DNA from: Symbiodinium natans
Taxonomy: Eukaryota > Sar > Dinophyceae > Suessiales > Symbiodiniaceae
Reading direction: 5' to 3'
Assembly: GCA_905221605.1 (NCBI GenBank)
Contig: CAJNDS010000546.1
Coordinates: forward strand, 622,824 to 686,823
Length of the DNA stretch: 64,000 nt
In this document: one piece after another, positions 10,425 through 19,428 of the stretch
Position numbering within the stretch: the first letter of the stretch is position 1
Layout: each line of letters opens with the position of its first letter
Position numbers and translations under genes: made by a program
Notes under the pieces: generated by a model
What the model was told of the DNA's origin: nothing
Database searches by the model: none
Seen by the model: the letters and a program-made list of their open reading frames with translations, nothing else

Positions 10425-10521
10425 GAACAAGCCTCTCAAACTTGGTTGCCTCTCAAAGTGGATTTCAGGTCTCCAGTGGCTTCCGGGACCCCAGGGGCCG
10501 GCAAGAAAGCCACCAAAGGGG
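10425..10521 (+). CDS. Candidate exon, product unknown
   Basis: The frame reads EQASQTWLPLKVDFRSPVAS and ends GGG G|GTTTAGGGG. The upstream acceptor may be GTGTTAACAG (10405). The following array has TTTAGGGG octamers. Confidence 0.35.
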
Positions 10522-10635
10522 GTTTAGGGGTTAGGGTGTTTAGGGGGTTTAGGGGGTCTAGAGGGTTTAGGGGGTTTAGAGGGTTTAGGGTTTAGGGTGT
10601 AGGGTTGCGGGCTTGGGGTTTAGTGTTTAGGGGGT

Positions 10636-10905
10636 TTGGGGGCCCTTTCCCCATCGGTCTTCTCCCTCATGCTAGCCCAGACGTTTGGGATGGTCTGGAG
10701 ACCAGATCCACTTTCTAGATCCTCCGGAAAAAGGGGTAAAGGGTGTGAGCCTAAACTATTGCTTAAGACACACCCCAACAATCGAAAGATAATTATCCCC
10801 ATGTCACCCTTAGAGGGACGGAGCGTGTTTTTTTTGGGGGGGGGGGATTTCGTTTCAAAAAATAGTAGTAATGCCAACTCCAAGCTCCCTGAACCCAGAG
10901 CACAG
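10636..10905. other. Unique intron-like stretch
   Basis: Both strands carry ORFs here (+ 10636-10974, - 10620-10916) that overlap each other and run through a T8G10 tract at 10829-10847. Neither has a recognisable domain, so I do not call them genes. Confidence 0.4.
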
Positions 10906-10920
10906 CAGGACTGCACGCAG

Positions 10921-10968
10921 CCGAAAGAAACGTTTCAAGTGATCATCAACGGAGCCTTGGCCCTTTGG
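10921..10968 (+). CDS. Candidate exon, product unknown
   Basis: A GACTGCACGCAG acceptor is followed by PKETFQVIINGALALW (16 codons, phase 0 at both ends). It ends exactly at G|GTTTAGGG of a perfect array. Confidence 0.38.
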
Positions 10969-11068
10969 GTTTAGGGTTTAGGGTTTAGGGTTTAGGGTTT
11001 AGGGTTTAGGGTTTAGGGTTTAGGGTTTAGGGTTTAGGGTTTAGGGTTTAGGGTTTAGGGTTTAGGGT
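10966..11068 (+). repeat. Perfect TTTAGGG array
   Basis: About 14 heptamers run directly into the AGGGTCCATG end of element E copy 1. The array and the element share AGGG. Confidence 0.98.
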
Positions 11069-11170
11069 CCATGTACCTCATTTTGGTATACTTGGGCCCC
11101 ACAGTCCATATATATATATATATATAAGGTGCTTTAAGGCCCAAGTATTCCCAAATTAGTTACACGGACC
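11064..11170. mobile_element. MITE-like element E, copy 1
   Basis: The left end is AGGGTCCATGTACCTCATTT. The interior has TGGTATACTTGGGCCCC, a (TA)10 run, and AAGGCCCAAGTATTCCC. The right end decays (ACACGGACC). It is homologous to 39172 and 42479. Confidence 0.7.
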
Positions 11171-11655
11171 AGTAGGGTTACCCAGCTTTGTTATGTAATT
11201 GGGGTTTCCGGCTTCTTGCTTAGGATTTCGGGCTTTTGGGTTTGCGGATTGCAGGTTTTGCTGAGGGTTTGGGTTCCGGTTTACATTTTTCATTTTTTGA
11301 GGTTGAGGGTTGTTGGCTTGAGGTTTGCATTCTGTTCATGTTGTAGATTGTTGTAGGGTTTAAGGGTTTTAACTGTTCATTTTTTCGGGTGTTCAGGGCT
11401 GAACATTTGCCGTTTAGGGTCATGGTTTAGCAAGGCGGGGTGTGCGCTTGGGGGCTTTAGGTCCAACTTTAGGTTCAGCCTTCTAGGGTACGATTTTGGG
11501 ATTTTGGGTTTTGGGGTTTACGGGTATTGTTCAGGGTTTAGGGCACAAGCTTTTTCATGTTTTAGGGCTCAGGACTGTGGGCTAAGAGGTTTGCATGTTT
11601 CTGGCGTCCAGGCCACGAGGCTCGGCTAGCCCTAAAGCAGGCCTCGTGACTGCAG
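11171..11655. other. Degenerate G-rich heptamer field, no gene
   Basis: The minus-strand ORF 11220-11423 is a translation of degenerate TTTAGGG-like sequence and is not a gene. Confidence 0.6.
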
Positions 11656-11728
11656 GGCTGTTATGGGTCGTGGCTTCACTTCGAGGGCCATGGTACTTGT
11701 AGAAGCCTGTTTGAACCGCAGATTATGA
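11656..11728 (+). CDS. Candidate terminal exon, product unknown
   Basis: After CTCGTGACTGCAG one frame reads AVMGRGFTSRAMVLVEACLN to a TGA. There is no array immediately at either end, so the support is weak. Confidence 0.22.
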
Positions 11729-11845
11729 GTAGCTACACCTCTGCTTGGGTTTACTGAATACCCTGATCCTCCGAGTAGGGATGAGTGTACGCCGCCGGCC
11801 CTAAACCCTAAACCCTATAAACCCTAAACCCTAACCATAGGCACA

Positions 11846-11924
11846 GCATCAGCCATGGCCCCTTCCCGGCTCCTGCGCTTGTTGCAAGTCGCCGAGGGGT
11901 CTCAGAGGTTGTGGGGACAGAACG
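11846..11924 (+). CDS. Candidate exon, product unknown
   Basis: A CCCTAAA array (to 11833) precedes. The frame contains MAPSRLLRLLQVAEGSQRLW and ends AACG|GTTCAGGGTTTAGGG. A second possible acceptor, GCTTGTTGCAAG, lies inside. Confidence 0.32.
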
Positions 11925-12039
11925 GTTCAGGGTTTAGGGTTGAGGGTTTAGGGTTTAGGGTTTAGATCCAGGCCCCAACCCTGCACGGGTTGAGGGGTTA
12001 AGGTTCAGGATTTCAGGTTAGAAGCACTGAGCCCTCCAG

Positions 12040-12120
12040 CATGTGGTTTAGGGTTTAGGGTTTAGGGTCTAGGGTTTAGGGTTTAGGGTCTAGGATCTAG
12101 GGTTTAGGGTTTAGGGTCTG
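12040..12120 (+). repeat. TTTAGGG/TCTAGGG array
   Basis: Mixed heptamer units lie upstream of the candidate coding island at 12146. Confidence 0.93.
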
Positions 12121-12145
12121 AGTTTAAGGGTTTCCACCCCAAAAG

Positions 12146-12265
12146 CCTCGGAGGAAAACCCGTGGTGACCAAGAAGTGGGAGAACTTCACAGCCACTTTG
12201 CTCCATGAGTCCGTGATCGATGTTTCGCCGTTACGGTGGCTTGCGGAGTTTCAGTTTCCAAGGGG
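12146..12265 (+). CDS. Candidate exon, product unknown
   Basis: The frame reads LGGKPVVTKKWENFTATLLH and continues SVIDVSPLRWLAEFQ to GGG|GTATGAGG. The reading frame remains open to 12515, but the downstream part changes character, so I end the exon at the GTATGA donor. Confidence 0.35.
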
Positions 12266-12672
12266 GTATGAGGGTTTACGATATCATGTAATTGGGGTCC
12301 TTATTTTAAGGGTCCTCTATTTTTCGCAAAACTGCGTATGGGTTATGGAGGTTCAGCAAAAAGCCCTCTATTCACGCGCAGATTTGGGGCTCAGTTGCTT
12401 GACGGTGGTGGCGAGTGTGGGGGTTCACCCGTTGAGAGTTGAGAGTTCCCAGAGACTGCGGCACCCCGAATCGGGTTTCTTCCTTATATCAAAGCTGGAT
12501 CCCAATTCTGGTTGAGTCTAAACGCCTCAAGGAAGATACGTGGTCCCTGAATACCGTAAACCCTAAATCCTAAACACTAAACCCTAAACCCTAAACCCTA
12601 AACCCTAAATGTTGAACTCTACCTGCTCTAAAGGGTTCAGAAGTAGGGACCCTTGGGGCCACATGCCGCCAG

Positions 12673-12902
12673 CGAGCAACGAAAACCAGTTCAGCCGGCT
12701 CTTGAATGGCCGCTGGGTGGAAGCATTCAGACACAAGGTCCGCGAAGTCGAGGGCTACGCCGAGGAGAGACATCGTGTGGGCCGAGGGGGCCCTCCGACG
12801 AGCCAGAACCACGAGACGGACACAGCAGACCCGAAGCAACCTCGGCGTCCGCCCAAGGGAGGAGGGCGGGGCCAAGGGAACCAGAAGTGGGAAGCCACTT
12901 GA
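12673..12902 (+). CDS. Candidate terminal exon, Gly/Arg-rich C-terminus
   Basis: This is a 228-nt open frame to TGA. It begins SNENQFSRLLNGRWVEAFRH, has a charged region (REVEGYAEERHRVGRGG) and ends in a basic RPPKGGGRGQ segment. A CCCTAAA array (12575-12608) precedes. ORFs in the other frames and on the opposite strand overlap it. The function is unknown; a low-complexity basic tail is all that can be said. Confidence 0.4.
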
Positions 12903-12904
12903 GC

Positions 12905-13417
12905 CCACGTCGGATTCTTTGTAGTCCATAAAGGTTATATGCTCGGTTCTCAAAATTATTGCTGTTTTGGCGTTCCCAAAATTGATGTTGGGCCCATGTT
13001 CATGTTGGACTCGCTGTAGTGTCTAGGGCCTCCCCCCCGCCCCCCCCCCCGCCCCCTCACCCTCCAAACAATTTTGGGGGGTAGGGCGGCGAGGGGTCGA
13101 GGGTTGAGGGGAAGCCTCGAAGCTGAGGGTCTAAGCTTTCCAGGCTTTGTAGCTCCCTGGCCAGGGGGGCTGCGGATTATTTCGGGTAATACCGACACAA
13201 TCTACTAATAAAGCGAATCAGGGCAGCTCGCGGGCTACTCCCTTGGAAAATTGTTTGGGGGGCCTGTTTCGTAATCAAATTTTAACAGGGTTGAAGACAC
13301 CAGAAAAATCCGGAGCTTCTTATTAAAAATGTTGTTTTTTGTTTTTGGCTCCCCGGCCCCACGTCCTTCATCCCCGGGCCGCGCACTTCGCGCATAATGG
13401 CTGACCGCGCTCGTCAA

Positions 13418-13420
<3 letters not shown>
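12905..13420. other. Unique stretch with C/G-rich homopolymers, no gene called
   Basis: A C-rich tract lies at about 13026-13055 (CCCCCCCGCCCCCC pattern). The opposite-strand ORFs 12956-13198 and 13235-13417 have no recognisable features. Confidence 0.45.

Positions 13421-13453
<33 letters not shown>
13418..13453. repeat. Poly-G tract, 36 nt
   Basis: This uninterrupted G run lies between unique sequences. The assembled length may be approximate. Confidence 0.95.
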
Positions 13454-13454
<1 letters not shown>

Positions 13455-13718
13455 AAAATGCTTCATGGCGGACCGCAGTAGTTAGTGGTATCCGCAACAG
13501 GGACCATAATTAGAGAAGGTTTTTTGCAAGGTGACAAAATATTTTGGCGTATGGGAGAACTCTTATAGTAAGGGTTCCCGCATACCCTAAGAGTAAGGAT
13601 GTTTGTTCCACAAGTAATTAAGGGCTATTGGAGTGTCGGATGTATAGCTTGTCTGCCTTGCAATGCTAAAGCAGATGGAGTTGAAGTTACTTTTGATATC
13701 CTTACACCTCAAACATCC

Positions 13719-13804
13719 CCTAAACCCTAAACCCTAAACCCTAAACTCTAAACCCTAAACCCTAAACCCCAAGCCCTAAACCCTAAACCCTAAACCCTAA
13801 ACCC
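13719..13804 (-). repeat. CCCTAAA array
   Basis: This array is followed after about 25 bases by the acceptor CTCGAGCCGCAG. The island 13832-13904 then has open frames ending AGAG|GTTCAGG and is a weak exon candidate. The stretch 13454-13718 is unique with no gene seen. Confidence 0.9.
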
Positions 13805-13989
13805 GCAACACCCGAAATTCTCGAGCCGCAGCCTCGACGCCTCATCCCGAAATCTCGATGTGTCCGATCAGTGTACTCACTATCTCCTTTTACCTTCCTC
13901 AGAGGTTCAGGGTTTAGGGTTTGGGGTTTAGGGTTAGGGTTCAGGGTTTAGGGTGTAGAGTTGCGGGTTCAGGGTTTAGGGTTTAGGGC

Positions 13990-14120
13990 GACTGAAAACC
14001 CAATGTGATGTGTACTTATAAACCACGTGTAATCCCCTTAAGTGCCCGAATATGGTTATAATCAGTTGGGTTGCAAGCGCAGTTCTGATTGGGTTATTGA
14101 ACACCATGAACCTCCAAGTA
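13990..14120. mobile_element. MITE-like element A, left-truncated copy
   Basis: The core AACCCAATGTGATGTGTACT and the complete right end CACCATGAACCTCCAAGTA are present. The left terminal repeat is replaced by degenerate TTTAGGG. Confidence 0.65.
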
Positions 14121-14599
14121 ATCTTGCACCCTAACTTTTGAACTTCTGAATCGTGCAAAGCACTATACCCTCAAATGGCTTGGGGTTTGTAGCAGTCAGG
14201 GCTTAAAGGGTTTATGGGATTTAGGGTTAGGGGTGCAGCGATTAGGGTTGAGAGTTTAAGGTGAAACCCCAAACCTTTGGGGTTTGGGGCTTCAGATTCA
14301 GGGTCACGGTTTAGGGTTGCGGGGAGCTATCATGGTTTAGGTTGTGGGGAGCTGTCAGCACTATGTCCAAAGCCCGTGCGTCCCACTACCCAAAGAAAAT
14401 CCTTCAACCAAGAAGCCTCTCAAGAAACTCCTCTACACACCCTAAACCCCAAGCCCGAAACCCGAAATCTTAAGCCCTAAAACCCTAAACGCACCCACTC
14501 ACCCTCTCGAAGAACTCGCCTGGACCCCTCAAAGCCTCAAAGCCTCCTCTGACCTTGCTAGGGGGAACACCCAACGAACCTTAAAGTTTGTGGTTCATA

Positions 14600-14733
14600 G
14601 GATTTAGGTTTCATAGGCTTTAGGGTCTAGGGTTTAGGGTTTAGGGTTTAGTAATTTAGGGTTTAGGGTTTAGGGTTTAGGGTTCAGGGTTCAGGGTTCA
14701 GGGTTTAGGGTTTAGGGTTTAGGGTTTAGGGCT
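14600..14733 (+). repeat. TTTAGGG array
   Basis: Heptamers with a few TTCAGGG units lead to the candidate exon at 14746. Confidence 0.95.
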
Positions 14734-14745
14734 ACTGAAAAGCAG

Positions 14746-14817
14746 AACCCGGCCAAGGTAGAGTGTGAGTCGGGGCTCTGGCCCACGGATCGCGCCAAGA
14801 TTCGGTGCCACTGGCCG
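14746..14817 (+). CDS. Candidate exon, product unknown
   Basis: After CTGAAAAGCAG the frame reads NPAKVECESGLWPTDRAKIR and ends CCG|GTTTAGGG (24 codons, phase 0 both ends). TTTAGGG arrays lie on both sides, so the left intron would end with the G-rich orientation. Confidence 0.38.
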
Positions 14818-15000
14818 GTTTAGGGTTTAGGGTTTAGGGTTTAGGCTTTAGGGTTTAGGCTTTAGGCTTTAGGGTTTAGGGTGTAGGGTTTAGGGTTCAG
14901 GGTTCAGGGTTCAGGGTTCAGGGTTCAGGGTTCAGGGTTCAGGGTTCAGCGTTCAGCGTTCAGCGTTCAGGGTTTCAGGGTTTAGGGTTTAGGGCTTGGG
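14818..15000 (+). repeat. TTTAGGG array with (TTCAGGG)n block
   Basis: The array starts at the donor. Units at 14895-14960 are almost all TTCAGGG, then TTCAGCG, which is a homogenised variant block. Confidence 0.97.
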
Positions 15001-15257
15001 TTTGTAGGGCTTGGGGTGCTTTGTTTGAGGGCAGGCTTGAGTTGCTTGTGGGGTTTTGGGCTTTAGCGTTTACAGGGTGTAGGGTTTAGGGTTCATGGGT
15101 TTGGAGTTTGCTTTTGTTGTTGGGTTAGGTGCATTGTGGGAGATGTGCCTGGATTCAAGTGCTTGTCCCCTGCTGAGCCCCTGGACCCCGAAACGCCAAA
15201 CCTCAACACCGTTTGTTGTTTAGGGCTTTAGGGTTCAGAGTTCAATCAAGTTTTTAA

Positions 15258-15298
15258 CCCTAATCCCTAAACCCTAAACCCTAAACCCTAAACCCTAT
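15258..15298 (-). repeat. CCCTAAA array
   Basis: This short C-rich array lies upstream of a strong acceptor at 15337. Confidence 0.92.
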
Positions 15299-15337
15299 TA
15301 GTTGTTTTGATTGAACGCTGCTCCTTTCTAGTCACAG

Positions 15338-15434
15338 GGCTGTAGTGAAAACGGCCGAGGGCGGAGATGAGCAACGTCTTCGAGAACGCCATCGTCTCGG
15401 CCCACGAGTTCACGTCAGAAGGCAGGGACCCTAA
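15338..15434 (+). CDS. Candidate terminal exon, product unknown
   Basis: A strong pyrimidine tract and acceptor (CTCCTTTCTAGTCACAG) is followed by AVVKTAEGGDEQRLRERHRL to TAA. A second frame starting at ATG (15368) is also open to a stop (MSNVFENAIVSAHEFTSE). I prefer the first because it follows the acceptor. TTTAGGG sequence lies downstream. Confidence 0.35.
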
Positions 15435-15984
15435 ATGAAGGTTTGGGTTGTTTAGGGTTTCGGGTTTAGGGTTTGGGGTTTAGGGTTTAGGGTTTAGGGC
15501 ATATATCATCGCTCCACAAACGGTTTTTATGCAGGGCCTGAACAGGGCCTGAACCAGTTCGGAGTTTTTCAGACGAGGCATTCTGGCACTTTGGGGGTTG
15601 CACATTACTACCCTTTTCATAACATGGGGTTTAGCGTAGATTTTTTGTCGGATTTGCGGTAGGTACCGTTGCGTAGGCTTGCTTTGTGGCTCTGCATTCT
15701 TTCAGAACCCCTGCCCCTCCAGAAAAAGCAACTTCAGATGTTTTCCCAACTGCTCGAATTGGCGGTTGCTTGGTGCGTGGCGCCGGGAAAGCCCCTATTC
15801 GCCCTGAGCACCGACCCAGAGCCCCTAAAACCCCATCTTAAGCTCGCAACCTGAGCCTGATGTTGGTCATGAAGCCCTGAACCCTTAAGACCCAAACCCC
15901 AAACCCCCAACCATACACCCTACACCCCAAAACCCTAGAACCCCCCTATAACTGTGGTGGTTTCTTTTTCTCTGCCCTGGGCAG

Positions 15985-16492
15985 TGGTCCAGGTGACTTC
16001 AGCATTGAAGATCCGGACCAGAAGCCGCTAAATGCTCCTGCAGCTGGTTTAGGGGCTATCGGGACTATAGAAGGTGTCTATAAGGGGGTGATATAGGGGC
16101 TTGAGGGTTTTAGGAGATTTTGGGCTTAAGGAGTTTTCGGGTTTGGCTTAGGGTTTTAGGCTAGGGCTTTAGGAGTTTCAGGGTTTGGAACTTTATCGGT
16201 TGCAGCTTTGAGAGTTTAAGCAGGAATTTCAGACTTTTTTTTCGGGGGTGGGGCGGGTGGCAAGCTTGCGGGTTTCGGACTTAAAGTTTAGATGTGTTTG
16301 TGCGTGTGGGTGTGTCTTTGGGGGATTAGGGTAGGGTTGAAGCCCTGAACTCTAAACTCTACGCCCTAAAGACTACTCCGTTTAACCCACCAGACGCCTT
16401 TCTCAACTCCGAAGAAACAGCAGCCGAATCGACTGAGGATCCGATCACCTGGGTCGCCCCCACACTCGTCTTCTGCTGCCGCCTGGCGTGTG
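15985..16492 (+). CDS. Exon chain 3: two phase-matched exons, product unknown
   Basis: Exon 15985-16046 follows a very strong acceptor (TTTCTCTGCCCTGGGCAG), reads GPGDFSIEDPDQKPLNAPAA and ends G|GTTTAGG. Exon 16394-16492 follows TTAACCCACCAG and supplies two bases (joint codon GAC). It reads AFLNSEETAAESTEDPITWV and on to FCCRLAC, ending G|GTGAGC. The joined stretch is acidic then hydrophobic. The protein is not recognised. Confidence 0.45.
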
Positions 16493-16499
16493 GTGAGCT

Positions 16500-17280
16500 T
16501 CAGGGCCATTAGGCCTCAGGCTGATTATGAGGGCTGCTAACCCTAAACTCTAGGCCCTATAGACCAAAAACCCTAAATAGATCCTAAACCCTGGGCCCTT
16601 TCAGTGTGTTGAGGGTCATGTTTGGGATTGCTTAGGATTGGCGGATGTTTGGGGCTTAGGGGCGCAGAGCTTCAGGGTTTAGGGCTTGCTTGGGATGGAG
16701 AACTGGGGTTGGTGGGGTATCTGTAGGTAGTTCAGGGAACTTGTGACCGTGTTGGGCCCTGGCTTCTCCAGGTTTTCCCCAGGACCCACAGACATCCCAG
16801 CATGTAGGCTTGCGCAGTACTTGCGGTGATGGTGTGTGGGCGGCTGCTTTCCGGTCCGGCCTGCTATGCCCCACCCTTTCCCAGGGGTTTGTTTACAAAG
16901 CCTCTACAATCTGAACAGTTCCTGCCAGATCAGCGTTCATCCGAATCATGAACATTTAACCTTGGAGCCAGGTGAACTGTCCAGAACCGGACGATCTAGA
17001 ACCAGAACCCGGAGTAGCCGACTAGCCCCTCATTTCCTTTTTTTTAGCGGGGGGGGGGGGGGGGGTTCCCTTATCATCCCGAAAAACCAGAAAGGGCACC
17101 CTTTTTATTCCTAGGTTCCTCCTGGATCTAGAGAATGTGTTGTTCACCCCCCGCAAGCGTTCCTGATTATTCCTTGGTCATAGTCGGGTATCATTTTACA
17201 TTTTTAAGGGTACTTAAACCCTCCAAGGAAGAACCAATTAAATTCTTAATATTATCCCAACCATGAACTAGATTCGCCAA
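16500..17280. other. Intron-like or intergenic stretch
   Basis: It holds overlapping ORFs on both strands (16656-16874 minus, 16836-17114 plus) without recognisable motifs, a G17 tract (17049-17065), and a right-hand fragment of element C (17081-17131). Confidence 0.45.
17081..17131. mobile_element. MITE-like element C, right-end fragment
   Basis: The segment AACCAGAAAGGGCACCCTTT, TTCCTAGGTTCCTCC and a GGATCTAG end match the right half of the C family. The left half is replaced by a G tract. Confidence 0.65.
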
Positions 17281-17366
17281 AGCTGGGGTCGATCTCCAGA
17301 ACTCGAGGCGTTCTTCTGGAGCCGTCCTCAGCAACCTGTGTTCTCGTGGCAGCCGTACCACCCTGC
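17281..17366 (+). CDS. Weak exon candidate
   Basis: The open frame reads SWGRSPELEAFFWSRPQQPV. There is no clear acceptor and no array directly upstream. CCCTAAA-like sequence follows at 17395. Confidence 0.2.
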
Positions 17367-17582
17367 AACCCCTAAACTCCCCAAACCCTTGACCCTAGGC
17401 CCTAAACTCTAAAACCCTAAATCCTCAACCCTAATTAAACTCCGTACATGCCAAAAGGTTCAGTAGAGGTTTCACCGTAGCAGTTGGGCCATGGTCGGGT
17501 CATGGCCTTTTTTTGTGTTTTTGTTGGAGGGGCGTTAGGCAGGCCTTCCGGGGCTTACTTGAAGAATCTTGGGCACTTTGAA

Positions 17583-17663
17583 ACCCTAAACCCTAAACCC
17601 TAAACCCTAAACCCTAAACCCTAAACCCTAAACCCTAAACCCTAAACCCTAAACCCTAAACCC
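17583..17663 (-). repeat. Perfect CCCTAAA array
   Basis: This is an uninterrupted C-rich heptamer array. The next island (17664-17830) has no clear exon. Confidence 0.98.
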
Positions 17664-17879
17664 CGGATCATAAGGACTTCAAGCATGGCTACCTTGCTTA
17701 GAGCCCAACTACTAAGTCCCCTGATCCTGTCAGTGAGCCAATCTAGCCGCAGTAGCTGTGCTCAACACAAATACCCTTTTTCGATGACTTGAATGTTCAT
17801 GCTAGCTGGTTCGATTTGGGTTTGTTTAGGGGGTTTAGGGTTTAGGTGTGAGGTGTAATTCTACGTACTCAGAATACCC

Positions 17880-18034
17880 TTAACTGACACGTATGAGCTG
17901 GCTTTCGAAAGCAGCATCAAAGGCCTTTTGGGTGGATTCAACCGAGAACAAATCACTCACGCTATCGTCAGCAGAAACTTGAATGTGAGACGATAACAAG
18001 GCAGTTACCTGCTGAAGCATATCCGCAATTGCAA
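17880..18034 (-). CDS. Minus-strand open segment, possible terminal exon
   Basis: On the minus strand a frame of about 50 codons reads IADMLQQVTALLSSHIQVSA, continues with an acidic and amphipathic stretch (VSDLFSVESTQKAFDAAFES) and ends in TAA at 17880-17882. It is the most protein-like minus-strand segment in the window. No family is recognised, and no array abuts it directly. Confidence 0.3.
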
Positions 18035-18102
18035 TGTGTGGTCATTCTAGAAAGGGAGCCACCGAGCATGGGTTACGCACATATACACCTTCTTCTTTGT
18101 GC

Positions 18103-18200
18103 GGTTTAGGGTTTAGGGTTTAGGGTTTAGGGTTTAGGGTTTAGGGTTTAGGGTTTAGGGTTTAGGGTTTAGGGTTTAGGGTTTAGGGTTTAGGGCTTAG
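18103..18200 (+). repeat. TTTAGGG array
   Basis: This near-perfect array is followed by the SINE-like stretch and element C copy 2. Confidence 0.98.
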
Positions 18201-18467
18201 CTTAGGGCTTAGGGTTTAGAGTCGCCGTGGAACGAAGGGGATGTCCTTGCTGGTTAGGGCAGTCTCTTAACCCCCTCCCCACCATAACTGTGCCGTGACG
18301 CTGGTATGGGGTACCATTCAGTGCCGGATTAGAACCCAGGCTCCCACGCAAAAGCATCCACCAGCCGAAGCCCTCAGACCTCAGAAAACCCCACACCCCG
18401 CGGTCTTTTGAGCCCTCTACCCTTAAATCTGAAGCAAAACCACCCAAAAACAAGCAATTCCCAAAGA

Positions 18468-18575
18468 CTAGGACCCAGAGTAGGCTTTTATTCCGTGTTT
18501 TAAGAGGTTCCCTGGCAAGCCCCTTTAAACCAAAAAGGGCACCCCTTTTTGTTCCTAGGCTACTCTTGGGTCTAG
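18468..18575. mobile_element. MITE-like element C, complete copy
   Basis: It starts CTAGGACCCAGAGTAGGC and ends CTACTCTTGGGTCTAG, which are imperfect inverted repeats of each other. The interior has AAACCAAAAAGGGCACCCCT and a GTTCCTAGG motif. It lies between a TTTAGGG and a CCCTAAA array. Confidence 0.78.
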
Positions 18576-18589
18576 CCCTAAACCCGAAA

Positions 18590-18635
18590 CTCTAAACCCT
18601 AAACCCTAAACCCTAAACCCTAAACCCTAAACCCT
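18590..18635 (-). repeat. CCCTAAA array
   Basis: It is followed by an island with the acceptor CTCTTCCTGCAG (18711) and a short open frame (VMQEPLIYVL) to G|GTTCAGGG. This is a 32-nt exon candidate that I do not list separately. Confidence 0.93.
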
Positions 18636-18745
18636 CGGCAAACCAACCGGACAGTTGATCTACAGCCTGCTCCTGGTCTTCATCCCGCCCCTCCGGAAGG
18701 CTCTTCCTGCAGGGTCATGCAAGAGCCCTTGATTTATGTATTGGG

Positions 18746-18865
18746 TTCAGGGTTTAGGGTTTAGGGTTTAGGGTTTAGGGTTTAGGGTTTAGGGTTTAGG
18801 GTTTAGGGTTTAGGGTTTAGGGTTTAGGGTTTAGGGTTTAGGGTTTAGGGTTTGGGGTTTAGGGT
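18746..18865 (+). repeat. Long TTTAGGG array
   Basis: About 16 heptamers run with one TTTGGGG. Confidence 0.98.
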
Positions 18866-18869
18866 ATTG

Positions 18870-19330
18870 AGCTCTTCTTGGCTTGGGTGTGTGTACGCTT
18901 GAACTATGGTAGCAAACCGGGGCTTAAGATTAATTCAGGGGTTTGAAGTGATCATAGGTACTGCAAACTCCCATGAGTTGGAACATCCTTATCCCCATGC
19001 CGCAAAAGGTATACTGAAGGGAATCCCAGCACTCAAAACAACCTTCAACCAATTCCAACTTTCTTGGCGTTTACCATAGTAGAATGGGGGGGGTGACAAG
19101 TAGAGTACGTAACTCGAGCTCTAAGTTAGTTCTTCAAACCCCTACTTACAACCCCCCAAGAACCTCCAAGCAAACCCTGTAGGTTAGGGTTGAGGGTTTA
19201 GTGTTGAGAGTTTAGTTCTTGCTCTTAGATGTCAGAGTTTAGTTTAGGGTTCAGGGTTTAGGGAGGTCTTGAAGCCCCTCTACTAAGATGCCAGGTACCC
19301 CTGAGACTCCAAAACCCCGCAAGTACCGTG
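18870..19330. other. Unique stretch, no gene seen
   Basis: Intron-like position. It contains short fragments reminiscent of element A ends (ACCTCCAAGC near 19164) and degenerate heptamers at 19185-19265. Confidence 0.45.
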
Positions 19331-19428
19331 AATTTGGATCCCTAAACCCTAAACCCTAAAACCTAAACCCTAAGCCCTAAACCCTAAACCCTGAGACGTT
19401 ACCCTGCGCGCACCTCCGCGCATTGCAG

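Noticed and set aside
10620-10974. Overlapping ORFs on both strands
   Set aside because: They mirror each other across a T/G homopolymer. Only the last 48 bases have splice support.
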